Position numbers and translations under genes: made by a program
IMG/VR virus record: IMGVR_UViG_3300025325_000036
Coordinates: 1-50,351 of that record
Direction: 5' to 3' (one strand)
From: a virus
Length of the DNA: 50,351 bases
The notes under the pieces: generated by a model
What the model saw: only the letters and a program-made list of their open reading frames with translations
Databases searched by the model: none
What the model was told of the DNA's origin: nothing
In this document: piece after piece, positions 7,529 to 14,677 of the stretch
Position numbering within the stretch: the stretch's first letter is position 1
How the letters are laid out: each line of letters starts with the position of its first letter

Positions 7529-7885
7529 CACTCCCGTCGTCGAGAGTCGATTCCGCGAGTCGGCCATCGTCGGCCTCTCCTCAGTGAAGAACCAGCTTCC
7601 GTAGGGGGGGTCTAACTGGGCCAGCCAACCGGGCCGGTGGCCCCTCCGCAGGGTCGCCAGGGCGGCGCCGGGGCGGGTGACGCCCAACTGGTTCAACCGC
7701 AGCGCGGCCACCACCAGCTCCTCATCATCCGCCGTGTATGCGCGGTGGAGCCCGCTGCCCGGCCTGTCGTCCAACAGCCGGCTCATTCGCACCGCCAGGG
7801 CCCCGGTGGTGAGGGGCCGGTCGACGCGGCGGGCCACCCGCCGCGCCAGCTGTCGGAGGGGAAACGCTTCTTGCGTGTCGTACAC
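7415..7885 (-). CDS. Putative DNA-binding regulator (MerR-like helical region), minus strand
   Basis: A minus-strand frame of 156 aa starts at GTG 7885. Residues about 30-75 contain R-M-S-R-L-L and L-H-R-A-Y-T-A-D-D followed by a Leu-rich stretch with N-Q-L-G-V, reminiscent of MerR-type HTH proteins (YT..D, then helices with LG). It is divergent from the winged-helix gene at 7905 and shares a palindromic control region with it. The GTG lies seven bases after a -10-like TAGAAT, so the message may be leaderless. Its last 114 bases overlap the 3' end of the protease gene on the other strand, so the true end is less certain. Confidence 0.55.
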   Translation of the reverse strand: MYDTQEAFPLRQLARRVARRVDRPLTTGALAVRMSRLLDDRPGSGLHRAYTADDEELVVAALRLNQLGVTRPGAALATLRRGHRPGWLAQLDPPYGSWFFTEERPTMADSRNRLSTTGVLLPVHSDCSCETPEGSVGPLTGPESLVLAGGVGDGPL

Positions 7886-7887
7886 GT

Positions 7888-7904
7888 GTGCTATTCTATA
7901 GCAC
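7888..7904. promoter_or_regulatory. Divergent operator/promoter palindrome
   Basis: GTGCTAT-TCT-ATAGCAC is a perfect 7-bp inverted repeat with a 3-bp centre. It contains a -10-like TATTCT for the + strand (7892-7897) and TAGAAT for the - strand (7898-7893), each seven bases from a GTG start (7905 and 7885). The - strand also has TTGCGA 16 bp upstream; the + strand has only a weak TTGCGT. A dimeric repressor binding here would block both promoters. Confidence 0.7.
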
Positions 7905-8156
7905 GTGCGTACCATCGCAACGCCGGCCGACCGGGCCGCCCTCCGCATCGTGGAGGCGTGGGTCAAGGTGCACGGCTGGGCGCCGTCCTACCGGCAGCTG
8001 CTGACCCTGTTCGGGGTGCGGTCGGTGACGACGGTGGCCTGGCGGTTGCGCCGGCTGGAGACGCTGGGATGGATCGAGCGCAGCCCGGGCCAGCCCCGGG
8101 CGCTGCGGGTAACGGGGAACGACGGAGGAGGTCGTGATGGTCAATTGGACGGTTAG
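7905..8156 (+). CDS. LexA-like winged-helix DNA-binding protein, 83 aa
   Basis: Residues 10-75 read as a winged helix: a first helix with A-L-R-I-V-E-A-W, then G-W-A-P-S-Y-R-Q-L, recognition helix V-T-T-V-A-W-R-L-R-R-L-E, and the wing G-W-I-E-R...R-A-L-R-V. This is the layout of the LexA N-terminal domain without a protease domain. It probably binds the palindrome at its own start and controls itself and the divergent gene, as a repressor-type switch. GTG 7905 sits at the predicted transcription start, implying leaderless translation. Confidence 0.7.
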   Translation: MRTIATPADRAALRIVEAWVKVHGWAPSYRQLLTLFGVRSVTTVAWRLRRLETLGWIERSPGQPRALRVTGNDGGGRDGQLDG

Positions 8157-8442
8157 CACCCTGTTGCGACGGCTGCTGGAGGTGGTGGCCGACGAGTATG
8201 GGGTGGACAAGGGGGAGGTGCTGCGCAACCCCCGGATGCTGGACGCCCTGCCGGTGCCGGGCATCCAGGGCGTCCAGGGCGAGAAGTTCAGCATCACCGC
8301 CGCCGACCTGATCGGGCGGCTGCGGGATCGGGTGGTGCAGGAGACGATGCAGGGCTACCCGGCCAACCCGAAGGTGTCGATCAAGCCTAAACCGCGGCCC
8401 GTGTCGAAGAAGGACAAGCCCGAGTCGGAGGCGGTGACGTGA
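8137..8442 (+). CDS. Hypothetical protein, 101 aa, upstream of rad52-like gene
   Basis: ATG 8137 follows a strong GGAGGAGGT, itself preceded by GGGAACGAC as at several other starts in this genome. The 5' end overlaps the winged-helix gene by 20 bases. The product has helical N-terminal (TLLRRLLEVVADEYGVDKG) and central segments and a Lys/Pro-rich tail. No family is recognised. It is probably part of the recombination operon because its stop overlaps the next start. Confidence 0.6.
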   Translation: MVNWTVSTLLRRLLEVVADEYGVDKGEVLRNPRMLDALPVPGIQGVQGEKFSITAADLIGRLRDRVVQETMQGYPANPKVSIKPKPRPVSKKDKPESEAVT

Positions 8443-9275
8443 CCACTGACGTGAGCGTTGCGGATCGAGTGCAGGGGTACCTGCGGGCAGGCGGGGAACT
8501 AGCCCGAGTCGAGGGCGAAGTTGGTGGTGGTATGCCTTGGCTGGCGTCGGCCCCGGCGGTGGCTCTGGACCGGGTGCGGTGGCGCATCGACTCCAAGGCG
8601 TTCAAGGGTCGGGACGGGTTCCGGGCCCGGTATGTGCCCTACCTGGACGCCGCCCTGGTCGCCGGGCTCATGGACGCCTGGGTGGGGCCGGGCAACTGGC
8701 GGGACCTGTACGAGGACGGGGTGCTGGCGGGCAAGCCCGTGCTGTGGTGCCACGTCGAGGTCCGGGTGTCCCCGGGCGAATGGGTGCGCAAGACCGACGT
8801 GGGCGTGACCCCGTCCGGCGAGGGCCGGCGAGGTCGGGGCGAGGGGCTGCGCGAGAAGGGAACGGTGAGCGATGCCTTCAAGCGGGCGGCGTGCCTGAAA
8901 TGGGGGGCGGGGCGCAACGTCTACGACCTGCCCACGTTGTGGGGACCGGCAGAGGTGGCCGATAATGACCTGGACAAGCCCCGTGCGCCCGAGGGCGTGG
9001 CGACGGTACTGGTCCGACTGTTGAAAGAACGGGGGTTCGACACCACCGGCGTGCAGGTGGACGACGAGCCCGAGGAGCAGGAGACGGTGACCGACGCCGA
9101 GGCCGCCATGCGAGAGGTCAACGCCGCCAAGGCCCGGGTGCTGGAGGCCGCCCAGGGCGATACGGCACTCGCCAGGTCCGCTTGGGAGCGGGCGTCTGAG
9201 GACCCGTCCACCTCCACCTTTCGGGAAGTCGAGTTTCTGGCGCTCCAGCTGGTGGTGGCCGAGGTGCCGTTGTGA
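8439..9275 (+). CDS. Rad52-family single-strand annealing protein
   Basis: The 278-aa product carries the Rad52/Rad22-type pattern seen in phage recombinases: W-R-I-D-S-K-A-F, then Y-V-P-Y-L-D-A...L-M-D-A-W-V-G-P-G-N-W-R-D, a charged T-D-V-G-V stretch, and the signature S-D-A-F-K-R-A-A-C-L-K-W-G-A-G-R (about residues 144-159). Such proteins form rings that anneal complementary single strands in replication and recombination. The C-terminal third is acidic and Ala-rich and may contact single-strand binding protein. The GTG start overlaps the preceding TGA. Its neighbours include a nuclease candidate and a replication initiator. Confidence 0.85.
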   Translation: MTTDVSVADRVQGYLRAGGELARVEGEVGGGMPWLASAPAVALDRVRWRIDSKAFKGRDGFRARYVPYLDAALVAGLMDAWVGPGNWRDLYEDGVLAGKPVLWCHVEVRVSPGEWVRKTDVGVTPSGEGRRGRGEGLREKGTVSDAFKRAACLKWGAGRNVYDLPTLWGPAEVADNDLDKPRAPEGVATVLVRLLKERGFDTTGVQVDDEPEEQETVTDAEAAMREVNAAKARVLEAAQGDTALARSAWERASEDPSTSTFREVEFLALQLVVAEVPL

Positions 9276-9982
9276 TGATGCCTGCGGTCCCGGGCGGCGG
9301 CCCGGAAGTCCGAGACCGCCTGAGGCCCGGCCTGCTGCCCATCTTCGAGGCTATCGACGCCTCAATGCGGGTGGCGCCCGAGCCGCCCAGCCTGCCCGAT
9401 CTGGACGGGGGAGAGCCCCGTTGGGCCGAGCTGGTGCGGGTCCGGGAGGCGCTGGCGGCGGTGATCCGCACGGCCACCGAGATGCGCCGGTTGGCCGACC
9501 GGGAGTTGGCCGCCGAGCTGGGGCCCGGCGGAGCGGCGCGTTACGGCGAGTTCGTATATCGCCCCCAGCCCCGTCGCAGCCTGCGGGCGGTGGACGAGCG
9601 GGCCTGGTGGGCGTTCCTGGTCGAGTTGCTGGGGGTGGTGCGCGCTCGTCGGGAGCGCACCGCGGGGCTGCTGTCCCGGCTGTATCGGGCGGCCGACGTG
9701 CGGCTGACGCCCCTGGCCGAGGTGGCGGAGCTGGCGGGCCAGCAGGAGCAAACGGTGCGGGATACCTTTTTCTACTGGGAAGAAGGGCCGCTCGAGGCGA
9801 CGCCGGTGCCGCTGGACCGGGCCCCGAAATACCTGCAGAAATTGGCCGAGGGCGAGGCGCTGATCCGGCGCCTGGCCTGGCCGTCAAGCGTCGAGGGGGT
9901 CGGCCCCCGGGAAGCCGTCGGGGAAGTCGGCGACTCGGATGGTCCGCGCAGCGCAGCGGACTCCGACCCCCCCGGCGGCTAG
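9272..9982 (+). CDS. Conserved phage protein of unknown function in recombination operon, 236 aa
   Basis: The start region contains GTG-ATG-ATG (9272-9280), and the GTG overlaps the Rad52 stop. The product is helical, with R-R-L-A-D-R-E-L-A, Y-G-E-F-V-Y-R, a W-W-A-F core, and V-R-D-T-F...A-P-K-Y-L-Q near residue 185. I recall similar AP-K-Y-L-Q proteins beside phage recombinases, but not a function. Only its position suggests a DNA-metabolism role. Confidence 0.6.
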   Translation: MMMPAVPGGGPEVRDRLRPGLLPIFEAIDASMRVAPEPPSLPDLDGGEPRWAELVRVREALAAVIRTATEMRRLADRELAAELGPGGAARYGEFVYRPQPRRSLRAVDERAWWAFLVELLGVVRARRERTAGLLSRLYRAADVRLTPLAEVAELAGQQEQTVRDTFFYWEEGPLEATPVPLDRAPKYLQKLAEGEALIRRLAWPSSVEGVGPREAVGEVGDSDGPRSAADSDPPGG

Positions 9983-9991
9983 GGTCGACCC

Positions 9992-10234
9992 GTGTCCGGC
10001 ATCGCCAACCCCCGCTGGCTGAACCGCGGCGGCCGTTTCGCCCCGCGGCCCCCGGCGGTGCCCGACCCCCTGGCCGGACAGCGGGCCGACGCCATGCGGG
10101 TGGTGGCCGCGCTGGGCCACACCTGGGGGGCGCCCCACGACCGCCACGAGTGGCGAGCGGGGAGCGGTTGGCATTGCAGCTGCGGGGTCAAGGTGCGGCG
10201 GAACGGGGACGGCTACGAGGAGGTCCCGGGATGA
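9992..10234 (+). CDS. Small protein with C-terminal CxC, 80 aa
   Basis: It starts at GTG 9992, nine bases after the preceding stop, without a clear Shine-Dalgarno. The C-terminal half has W-R-A-G-S-G-W-H-C-S-C-G-V-K-V, a short strand pair with a CxC that could bind metal with nearby His residues. It overlaps the next ATG. Function is unknown. Confidence 0.55.
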   Translation: MSGIANPRWLNRGGRFAPRPPAVPDPLAGQRADAMRVVAALGHTWGAPHDRHEWRAGSGWHCSCGVKVRRNGDGYEEVPG

Positions 10235-10566
10235 TGAACCTGCGCATCGGCGTGTACGGGCGGGCGGGCGGCGGCTATGCCGCCAGCGCGAGGGAGATCA
10301 CGGTCGCCCGCGGCCTGGCTTGGCTCGAGTGGCGGGGCCACCGCTATCCGGCCCGCTCGGTCGAGGTGCGGGCGGGCGGCGGATACCTGCTGCCCCGCCT
10401 GCGCGGCGCGCCCGGCCTGTTCGCCGACCTGGACCCACACGACTACGCCGAGGGCTCCACGCCGGCCCTGATTGAACTCATCGCCTTGCCGGTTTTCGTG
10501 CTGGTGGGCCACGACGGCGAGCCGCTGGTGGACACCCCGGTCACCGTCGAGGAGTTCCCGCCGTGA
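10231..10566 (+). CDS. Hypothetical protein, 111 aa
   Basis: Two adjacent ATGs (10231, 10234) follow GAGGAGG. The product is strand-rich with repeated G-G-G-Y motifs (R-A-G-G-G-Y twice) and a hydrophobic C-terminal half, I-E-L-I-A-L-P-V-F-V-L-V-G. No family is recognised. It is coupled to its neighbours on both sides. Confidence 0.6.
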   Translation: MMNLRIGVYGRAGGGYAASAREITVARGLAWLEWRGHRYPARSVEVRAGGGYLLPRLRGAPGLFADLDPHDYAEGSTPALIELIALPVFVLVGHDGEPLVDTPVTVEEFPP

Positions 10567-11015
10567 CCGTGGACGACCTGCCGTTCTCGAAGGCTCGCCA
10601 GATCGAGCGCTCCACCTCGGCCAGCCGTTGCCCGCGCACCGGCGAAGCCCTGCGCGCCTGCCGGTGCCCCAGCTGTACCGGACGCCGCAGCCGGGCCAAG
10701 GGCAAGGCCGCCCAGCGCACCGCTCGCAAGGCCGCCGGGGTACCGGTCGCCAGGTGGGCCGGGCGGATGGCGAATGAGGAGACCTGGCCGGGCCCGTTCC
10801 GGGCCGAAGTGAAGTCCGGCGCCCAGGTGCGGCCGGCCTGGACCGCCTACCTGCGGGCCGAGGCCCAGGCGGAGGCGGCCAAGGCCGAGGGGGACCCGCG
10901 GCCATTCGTGGCGGTGCTGATGCCGGAGGGCTACGGGACGGAGGGGTTGGTGCTGCTGCGCCTGTCCGCCTGGCGCGCGCTGGACCTGGGACGATTGCCC
11001 GATGCGAATAGTTGA
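10563..11015 (+). CDS. Possible PD-(D/E)XK nuclease / Holliday-junction resolvase-like protein
   Basis: This 150-aa protein has an N-terminal zinc-like C-R-C-P-S-C cluster in a basic region (residues about 33-38). A core with R-A-E-V-K-S-G (ExK, about residue 80) follows a W-P-G-P-F segment, and then P-F-V-A-V-L-M-P and L-V-L-L-R-L-S-A-W strands. ExK followed by alternating strands and an RLxxW end matches Hjc-like or phage PD-(D/E)XK nucleases I know. The position between Rad52 and ParB-like genes fits. The assignment is tentative because the preceding Asp is not obvious. Confidence 0.45.
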   Translation: MTVDDLPFSKARQIERSTSASRCPRTGEALRACRCPSCTGRRSRAKGKAAQRTARKAAGVPVARWAGRMANEETWPGPFRAEVKSGAQVRPAWTAYLRAEAQAEAAKAEGDPRPFVAVLMPEGYGTEGLVLLRLSAWRALDLGRLPDANS

Positions 11016-11559
11016 ACCGGCTTACGAGCGGGTGCCGATAGAACGGTTGGCGCCCCACCCTCGGAACCCGCGCCGGGGCGACGTGGCGGCCATCGCCGCA
11101 TCTCTGAAGGCGCATGGGCAGTACCGGCCGTTGGTCGTGCAGCGGTCCACCGGCTACGTGCTGGCCGGCAACCACACGCTGGCCGCCCTCCGGTCCCTGG
11201 GCGCGGCCGAGGCCGAGGTCGGGTGGGTGGACGTGGACGACGACCAGGCCCTGCGCATCATGCTAGCGGACAACCGGACCGCCGATCTGGCGACCTACGA
11301 TCAGGACACCCTGGTGGACCTACTGCGGGAGCTCGACGTGCTCGATGGGCAGAAGGGTACGGGCTACGAAGCGTGGGACCTCGCCGCTCTCGTTACCGCG
11401 GCAGAATGGATCGACCGGGTCGAGCCGAATCAGCCCGCCGATCAATCCCGTCTGGACATCAACCTCGGCACCACTCGCATCATCTGCCCCGCCTGTGGGC
11501 ATTCCTTTGCCTGGAACGAGAGGGGGAAGATTGCCCCGATTCCACCTGCGACCGATTGA
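11002..11559 (+). CDS. ParB/Srx-fold protein with C-terminal zinc-ribbon half
   Basis: This 185-aa protein begins with ParB N-terminal features: V-P-I-E-R-L...P-H-P-R-N-P-R-R-G-D, then S-L-K-A-H-G-Q-Y-R-P-L-V-V and V-L-A-G-N-H-T-L-A-A. It continues with D-D-D-Q-A-L-R-I-M-L-A-D-N-R, standard for phage ParB-like nucleases. The C-terminus has C-P-A-C-G-H-S, half a zinc ribbon. There is no HTH as in partition ParB, so a DNA-modification or nuclease role is more likely than plasmid partition. Its last 29 bases overlap the Mom-like gene, suggesting the two act together. Confidence 0.75.
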   Translation: MRIVEPAYERVPIERLAPHPRNPRRGDVAAIAASLKAHGQYRPLVVQRSTGYVLAGNHTLAALRSLGAAEAEVGWVDVDDDQALRIMLADNRTADLATYDQDTLVDLLRELDVLDGQKGTGYEAWDLAALVTAAEWIDRVEPNQPADQSRLDINLGTTRIICPACGHSFAWNERGKIAPIPPATD

Positions 11560-12637
11560 CGGTCGCACCGCCCGCCTGGCCGTGGTCCGCTGGCACTATT
11601 CGGGAACGATCCCGGTGGGCAAGATGGTCAAGTTCGGGCTCTGGGAGGAGGAGCGGTTCATCGGCGCCGTGGTCTTCTCGACCGGCACCCTCGGGGTTCG
11701 CCTGGTCGGTCGGTGGTTCGAGGTTCTACCGGACCACACCGCCGAACTGAGCCGCGTCGCCCTCGGGCATCACACCGTCCCGGTGTCCCAGATCGTGCCC
11801 GAGGCCCTCAGGCTCCTACGGGTGATCAACCCGAGCCTGCGGTTGATCATCTCTTATGCCGATCCTTCCCAGGGTCATATCGGGCGAATCTATCAGGCAA
11901 TGAATTGGGCTTACTTGGGCCGCTCGGCGATCAATAACTTCTATTTTGACCCGGCCCGGGCCCGTTGGATTCACAATCGGCTCTACCACGGCGATATCCA
12001 GCCACGGCCCGGCACGCACAAGGGGGCTTGGGTCCGCAACCGGACGCTGTCCGGTTTTGGGCTCCCGATCGAGTCCCGACGGAACCAGCTTCCCGTGAAA
12101 CCGGATCGGGCGAAGTTCCGCTATGCCTGGGCCTGGGACAAGCCACTGATGAGGCGCCTCCGCCGGGCTGCCTTGCCGTATCCTGGACCCGCCGAACTTG
12201 CGGAGGAGGTCTCGAAGGTGAGACGCCGGGCTACCCGCCCGGAGGGCCGGGTCCGATCCCCGGGCTCCGCTCTGATCGAACACGACGCGCTGACCCTGGC
12301 GATTCGCGCCGTGCTCACTCCGGACCTCTTGCGGCCCGAACATCACCAAGTGGCTGGGAAGCCCCCGACGTTCGGGCACTCTTACGTGGCGGCCGAGGCC
12401 TATTACCACCTGGCCGGTGGCGCGGAATTAGGGTTGACCGTCTACCACGTCCGGCACGAGGGGACCGTCCATTGGTGGTTGCAGCTAGACGGGGTGATCA
12501 TCGACCCGACCGGAGACCAGTTCACGACGCGGGTGCCCTACGAGGCCGGCGGCCGGGCCCACTTTCTGCCGCCCTCACCTTCGGCGCGGGCCAGGACACT
12601 GATGGCTCGGATAGCGGCGGGGTCGGAATCGGTGTGA
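11531..12637 (+). CDS. Mom-like adenine-modification domain fused to a C-terminal GH(C/S)YVA domain
   Basis: A TTG start at 11531 (after AGAGGGGGAAGA) gives 368 aa. Residues 1-135 resemble phage Mu Mom, which converts adenine in DNA to an N6-carbamoylmethyl form. The motifs are W-H-Y-S, F-G-L-W-E-E-E-R-F-I-G-A-V-V-F, E-L-S-R-V-A-L and, most telling, S-Y-A-D-P-S-Q-G-H-I-G-R-I-Y-Q-A-M-N-W (about 108-126). After a basic linker, residues about 280-365 form a second domain with G-H-S-Y-V-A-A-E-A-Y-Y-H, H-W-W-L and D-P-T-G-D-Q-F. I remember it as a stand-alone phage domain with Cys where this one has Ser284. Cys/Ser-His-Asp could be a catalytic triad. The fusion is seen in the sequence; the role of the second domain is unknown. 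Confidence 0.75.
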   Translation: MPRFHLRPIDGRTARLAVVRWHYSGTIPVGKMVKFGLWEEERFIGAVVFSTGTLGVRLVGRWFEVLPDHTAELSRVALGHHTVPVSQIVPEALRLLRVINPSLRLIISYADPSQGHIGRIYQAMNWAYLGRSAINNFYFDPARARWIHNRLYHGDIQPRPGTHKGAWVRNRTLSGFGLPIESRRNQLPVKPDRAKFRYAWAWDKPLMRRLRRAALPYPGPAELAEEVSKVRRRATRPEGRVRSPGSALIEHDALTLAIRAVLTPDLLRPEHHQVAGKPPTFGHSYVAAEAYYHLAGGAELGLTVYHVRHEGTVHWWLQLDGVIIDPTGDQFTTRVPYEAGGRAHFLPPSPSARARTLMARIAAGSESV

Positions 12638-12714
12638 CCCGACCCCCGACCCGCTATGTTGGCGGTGCTACTTTCGCCGGGATCACCCTACCACCCGGCG
12701 GCGGGAGGTGCGCG

Positions 12715-12876
12715 GTGGGCCCCACCGACGAGCAGCTGGACGAGCTGACCCGAGCGGTAATACCCCTGATGGAGTATTTCGCCCTGCTCGCCCGGCGAGA
12801 CGATGACGACGAGAGCCGCTGGGTCGAACGGCAGCGCCAGTGGGACGAGCGGCTGGCGCATAGGCGGAACCCGTGA
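12715..12876 (+). CDS. Small acidic helical protein, 53 aa
   Basis: GTG 12715 follows GGGAGGTG with good spacing, and the stop overlaps the replication gene start. The product is a single long amphipathic helix pattern (DEQLDELTRAVIPLMEYFALL) followed by an acidic and then Trp/Arg-rich tail. No family is recognised. The 77 bases before it hold no other signal I can see. Confidence 0.55.
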   Translation: MGPTDEQLDELTRAVIPLMEYFALLARRDDDDESRWVERQRQWDERLAHRRNP

Positions 12877-13766
12877 GCGTTCTGCTGATGGGCCGGGTAT
12901 TCGCCCTGGCGATCCCCAAGGCCGAGAAGTTTCTGCTGCTGGCCATGGCGGACCACGCTCACGACGACGGCACCGAGGTCCGGCCCGGCATCAAGCGCCT
13001 GTCCGAGAAGACCTCCGACTCCGAGCGCAACGTGCGCCGGCTGCTCCGCTCGTTGGAGAGCATGGGCCTGCTAGCCCCCGTCGCCTACACGACCGGGGGG
13101 AGGGGGCGGGCGACCGAGTACCGGGTGCCTCTGGACCGGTTGGAGGAGGTGCTGGCAAACCCGGCCAATTTGGCCCCCTTTCCCGGAAACCCGGACACCA
13201 CGGGACCGAAACCCGGACACCACGGGACCGAAACCCGGACACGTAGCGCCCCCCAACCATCAAGAACCGTCATAGAACCGTCACTTGGGCGCGCGCGCCC
13301 CCGCGACGACCTGTGGGACCGCCTGGTGTTCTACTTCGGCAAACCGGCGAACGACGACGAGCGGGGGCTGCGCAACCGGGCGTTGAAGCTGCTGCGCCAG
13401 GCCGGCGCCACCCCCGACGAGGTGGACCGGCGGGTGGCCGCCTGGCCGGGGCTCTACGACGGCGCCACCCTGACCCCTAAGGCCCTCGCCTCGCACTGGT
13501 CGGAGCTGGGTCGACCGCCGGCGCGGGGCGCGGCCCTGACCCGGGCCAACGCCGAGAGGGAGATCGGCGACCGGCAGGCGCGCATAGACGCGTGCCAGCT
13601 GTGCGGACCCGACGGACTCCGGCACTTCGACGCGGCCGGCAAGTTGGTGGGCCGGGATAACCCTGAGGCCGTTCAGGCGGTGCGTTGTCGACACGGGGTG
13701 GGCCTCCCGACGTCTGCGCCCGTGCCGGGCGGAGAAACGGCCCTGCGGGGCCGTGAGGGGCCCTGA
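12873..13766 (+). CDS. HTH replication initiator-like protein
   Basis: The first 90 residues of this 297-aa protein match the winged-helix domain of phage replication initiators and replisome organisers: K-F-L-L-L-A-M-A-D-H-A, D-D-G...R-P-G-I-K-R-L-S-E-K-T, S-E-R-N-V-R-R-L-L-R-S-L-E-S-M-G-L-L and a G-R-G...E-Y-R wing. A repetitive linker (about 100-135) is encoded by iteron-like DNA repeats. The rest is helical with a C-Q-L-C pair near 250. It probably binds the origin within its own gene and recruits a host helicase, as lambda O does. No phage helicase or polymerase is visible, so replication must rely on the host. Confidence 0.7.
   Translation: MSVLLMGRVFALAIPKAEKFLLLAMADHAHDDGTEVRPGIKRLSEKTSDSERNVRRLLRSLESMGLLAPVAYTTGGRGRATEYRVPLDRLEEVLANPANLAPFPGNPDTTGPKPGHHGTETRTRSAPQPSRTVIEPSLGRARPRDDLWDRLVFYFGKPANDDERGLRNRALKLLRQAGATPDEVDRRVAAWPGLYDGATLTPKALASHWSELGRPPARGAALTRANAEREIGDRQARIDACQLCGPDGLRHFDAAGKLVGRDNPEAVQAVRCRHGVGLPTSAPVPGGETALRGREGP
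13187..13242 (+). repeat. Iteron-like 22-bp direct repeats, candidate replication origin
   Basis: Two perfect tandem 22-bp units (13187-13208, 13209-13230) and the first 12 bases of a third (13231-13242) lie inside the replication initiator gene. Each unit contains CCCG-N7-CGGG, an inverted repeat suited to dimer binding. A unit length near two helical turns puts all sites on one face of DNA. Confidence 0.65.
13263..13283 (+). repeat. Second short direct repeat (AGAACCGTCA x2)
   Basis: AGAACCGTCA occurs at 13263-13272 and 13274-13283, an 11-bp period of one helical turn, in a locally less GC-rich stretch just after the 22-bp repeats. It could be a second initiator-site class or the edge of a melting region. 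Confidence 0.45.
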
Positions 13767-13933
13767 TGGCCCTCCTGCTGGCGTGGGCCGGGGCACAAGC
13801 AGCCTGGTCAATCGCCCTCGACTATGACTTCGCCCCGTACGCCGGCCGACCATGGTCGGGGTGGTCGGAACTGGCTGCCATCGGTGGGGCGGTGTTGGGG
13901 ATGCTCGCCTACGGGGGACTGGGGACGATGTGA
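13766..13933 (+). CDS. Small two-TM membrane protein, 55 aa
   Basis: The ATG overlaps the TGA of the replication gene. The product begins MALLLAWAGAQAAW, has a short polar loop, and ends with a second hydrophobic segment rich in Gly (I-G-G-A-V-L-G-M-L-A-Y-G-G-L-G). The two predicted membrane helices suggest an inner-membrane protein of unknown role. Confidence 0.55.
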   Translation: MALLLAWAGAQAAWSIALDYDFAPYAGRPWSGWSELAAIGGAVLGMLAYGGLGTM

Positions 13934-13977
13934 GAGGCTGTCGTTGTCCCGATCCCGATTCGAGGGTTAGACGGGTC

Positions 13978-14006
13978 TTGACAATCGGCCCAGCGCGTGG
14001 TACGTT
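13978..14006 (+). promoter_or_regulatory. SigA-like promoter P2 (TTGACA-17-TACGTT)
   Basis: TTGACA (13978-13983), a 17-bp spacer ending GTGG, and TACGTT (14001-14006) are followed six bases later by GTG-GGAACGACG (GTG at 14013). The -35 is a perfect consensus. It drives the LPD29-like gene and probably the operon to the DNA methyltransferase. Confidence 0.8.
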
Positions 14007-14039
14007 ATGTCCGTGGGAACGACGAACGAGGAGGAACCC

Positions 14040-14468
14040 ATGAGCAAAGGCACCGTCTACTACACCCCCGGTGAGATCAGCCGCACGCTGCGAGCTGAGC
14101 TGCGGGAGCGCTTTCCCGGCCTCCGGTTCCGCCAGCGTCTGGACTCCTACTCGATGGGCGCCTCGATCAACGTGCACGTGCACCCCGATCAGGCCGACCG
14201 GCTGGAAGCGGTGCGGGAGGTGGCCCGGCGCTACCAGTGGGGCGGGTTCGACGGCACCATCGACCTCGGTTACTCGCTGTCCGCCTGGGTTGATGAGCGG
14301 GGTCGCCCGGTGGCCTTCGCCCGGTCGGCCGGCACGGTCGGCTCCCGGGGTATACACCCGGCCATCGACGATCCGGCCCCCGCCGAGGGGCTGGTGGAGG
14401 CCCGCGGGGGAGTCGACTACGTGTTCGTGGACGCCGACCCCTGGCACTGGCGGGAGGGGGCAAAGTGA
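14040..14468 (+). CDS. LPD29-like domain protein
   Basis: This 142-aa protein has G-E-I-S-R-T-L-R-A-E-L-R-E-R-F-P-G-L-R-F, then S-M-G-A-S-I-N-V-H-V, and R-R-Y-Q-W-G-G-F-D-G-T-I-D. This is the pattern I know as large polyvalent protein-associated domain 29, found in phage and plasmid proteins of unclear function, often near replication or anti-restriction genes. ATG 14040 follows GAGGAGG. An in-frame GTG at 14013, at the predicted transcription start, could add nine residues by leaderless translation. Confidence 0.7.
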   Translation: MSKGTVYYTPGEISRTLRAELRERFPGLRFRQRLDSYSMGASINVHVHPDQADRLEAVREVARRYQWGGFDGTIDLGYSLSAWVDERGRPVAFARSAGTVGSRGIHPAIDDPAPAEGLVEARGGVDYVFVDADPWHWREGAK

Positions 14469-14677
14469 GCGCCTTCAACCACCGGCTGCGCGTCATTCCC
14501 GACCGCTCGAGCTTGCAGGGCGTGTGCAGGACCGGCAAGTGCGGACGCCGGGCGGCGTTTCTGCACATGTACGACTACCTGACCGGCCGGGGGCGCGTTA
14601 CCTGGGCCGCCCGGCCCGTGTGTGAAGTGCACGCCGCCGGCGTGGCGGCCAAGCACGAGCTGGAGCCACCAGCATGA
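14465..14677 (+). CDS. Small Cys-containing protein, 70 aa
   Basis: The GTG overlaps the previous TGA, and the stop overlaps the next ATG. It has C-R-T-G-K-C-G-R-R near residue 21 and V-C-E-V-H further on, so a Cx4C...CxxH zinc site is possible. Function is not recognised. Confidence 0.55.
   Translation: MSAFNHRLRVIPDRSSLQGVCRTGKCGRRAAFLHMYDYLTGRGRVTWAARPVCEVHAAGVAAKHELEPPA

Noticed and set aside
11002-11559. ParB as a plasmid-partition protein
   Set aside because: No HTH domain, no ParA-like ATPase and no parS-like repeats are seen; the overlap with the Mom-like gene points to DNA modification or nuclease function.
13187-13242. CRISPR array
   Set aside because: The 22-bp units are directly adjacent without spacers and lie inside a coding region.
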